Origin: Maribacter sp.
GTDB taxonomy: Bacteria > Bacteroidota > Bacteroidia > Flavobacteriales > Flavobacteriaceae
Assembly: GCA_030730545.1 (NCBI GenBank)
Contig: JANQUX010000345.1
Span: forward strand, 1-6,356
Length of the DNA: 6,356 bases
Direction of reading: 5' to 3'
Position 1 is the stretch's first letter; every line of letters begins with the position of its first letter. A program made the position numbers and the translations under genes. The notes under the pieces were generated by a model, which saw nothing but the letters and a program-made list of their open reading frames with translations, had not been told where the DNA came from and ran no database searches. This document shows, one piece after another, positions 5,624 through 6,356 of this stretch.

Positions 5624-6349
5624 TTACTTCACCTTGTATTCTAGGCGCATTGTAATTGATGCTGTTTTATTTTTAGATGAGGTGTTGTACGCACCGCCCC
5701 AACTATAATCTTCACCAGAATTTTGACCCGTAATTTGAAAAACGCCCATGTTGGCAGAAACCAGATCACCTAAATTACTACCTGCATTTTCGGCAATTTT
5801 TTCGGCACGAATTCTAGCATCTTCCGTTGCTTTAGAAATCATTTCAATTTTAAGGTCCGCTAATTTAGTGTAGTAATAACGTGGTGGCGACGAGTTGAAC
5901 TGCACACCTTTATTCAATAATTCGGTAATTTCTCTCGATACACCTTCAATAAGGGCGACGTTCTCAGATTCTATTTGAATGGTCTGTGTTAATTGATATC
6001 CTCTAAAAATACTACCAACATAATTTCCGTTTTCGTATTGGTTGTCGCGCATTTCGGTAGTCTGCACACTATTAAAAATAATACTGTTGGCATCGATGCC
6101 TTTTGAGGTTAAATATTCGCGAACAATATCTTTATCGCGGTTTAATTGATTTAAAGCGGTTTTCAATTCGGTACTGTTGGTAGAAAATTGCCCTTCCCAA
6201 ACAATAAGGTCAGAGGTAAAATTTTCATTGCCCAGACCGGTTACCGAGATCATTTGAGGTGGGTTCGCCCTTTGTATATAAGCATTGCTTAAAAAATATG
6301 CGGCTATGATAATGGCCGCTCCGAAAATGATTGAACTAACGTGTTTCAT
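5624..6349 (-). CDS. Membrane-anchored SIMPL domain (DUF541) protein
   Basis: A 241-residue protein of the SIMPL/DUF541 family, which includes E. coli YggE, periplasmic BP26 of Brucella and mouse SIMPL. The molecular role in bacteria is poorly defined; YggE is linked to oxidative stress tolerance. The N-terminus has one hydrophobic helix (residues 5-24) acting as a signal anchor or uncleaved signal, so the body is predicted to be periplasmic. Family segments visible are ISVTGLGN (34-41), the GYQLTQTIQIE strand (117-127), the strongly conserved helix KATEDARIRAEKIAENAG (173-190) and the closing strand ASITMRLEYKV (230-240). Length is typical and both ends are complete. The ATG at 6349 is 7 bases from the window edge, so its promoter and upstream neighbours cannot be seen. 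The hairpin at 5542-5568 is its likely terminator. Confidence 0.93.
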   Translation of the reverse strand: MKHVSSIIFGAAIIIAAYFLSNAYIQRANPPQMISVTGLGNENFTSDLIVWEGQFSTNSTELKTALNQLNRDKDIVREYLTSKGIDANSIIFNSVQTTEMRDNQYENGNYVGSIFRGYQLTQTIQIESENVALIEGVSREITELLNKGVQFNSSPPRYYYTKLADLKIEMISKATEDARIRAEKIAENAGSNLGDLVSANMGVFQITGQNSGEDYSWGGAYNTSSKNKTASITMRLEYKVK

Positions 6350-6356
6350 GAAAAAT

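Noticed and set aside
1..6356. A mobile element, CRISPR array, phage remnant or defence system
   Set aside because: No spaced direct repeats, integrase, transposase, nuclease or terminal inverted repeats are seen. The genes are full-length housekeeping types with uniform AT-rich composition.

Overview
The window looks like chromosomal housekeeping DNA from a member of the Bacteroidota, most likely a marine Flavobacteriaceae relative. The evidence is AT-rich sequence, start codons without Shine-Dalgarno sequences, promoter-like boxes of the Bacteroidota TTTG / TAnnTTTG type, a large secreted M14 zinc carboxypeptidase of the kind common in this phylum, and a bacillithiol gene of the type this phylum shares with Firmicutes. 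I see no integrase, transposase, phage gene, CRISPR array, tRNA or rRNA.

Layout, left to right. (1) 1-1562, minus strand: a secreted M14 zinc carboxypeptidase, cut off at its C-terminus by the window edge. (2) 1563-1733: a divergent promoter region. (3) 1734-3338, plus: BshC, the cysteine-adding enzyme of bacillithiol synthesis. (4) 3342-4715, plus: a multi-pass membrane glycosyltransferase of the GT39/ArnT-like (GT-C) type, three bases after bshC and therefore probably in the same transcript. (5) 4712-5257, minus: a small FMN-binding split-barrel protein of the pyridoxamine 5'-phosphate oxidase superfamily, convergent with the glycosyltransferase; the two stop codons are read from the two strands of one TTAA palindrome. 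(6) 5258-5623: 366 bases with no clear gene but with clear structure, namely a strong plus-strand intrinsic terminator (5403-5438), a second symmetric terminator hairpin (5542-5568), further inverted repeats and two mini-ORFs opening with the same 11 bases. (7) 5624-6349, minus: a membrane-anchored SIMPL-domain (DUF541) protein whose start is 7 bases inside the window edge.

The protein genes do not form one pathway. BshC makes the cytosolic thiol bacillithiol, the glycosyltransferase works in the inner membrane on an unknown lipid-linked sugar, and the carboxypeptidase and SIMPL protein act outside the cytoplasm. The least explained part is the 366-base intergenic region: its strong plus-strand terminator has no recognised plus-strand gene within about 690 bases upstream. 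It may end a small RNA or microprotein transcript, or it may be the distant terminator of the bshC operon, which would then run antisense through the whole FMN-protein gene. I found no convincing new defence or mobile system.
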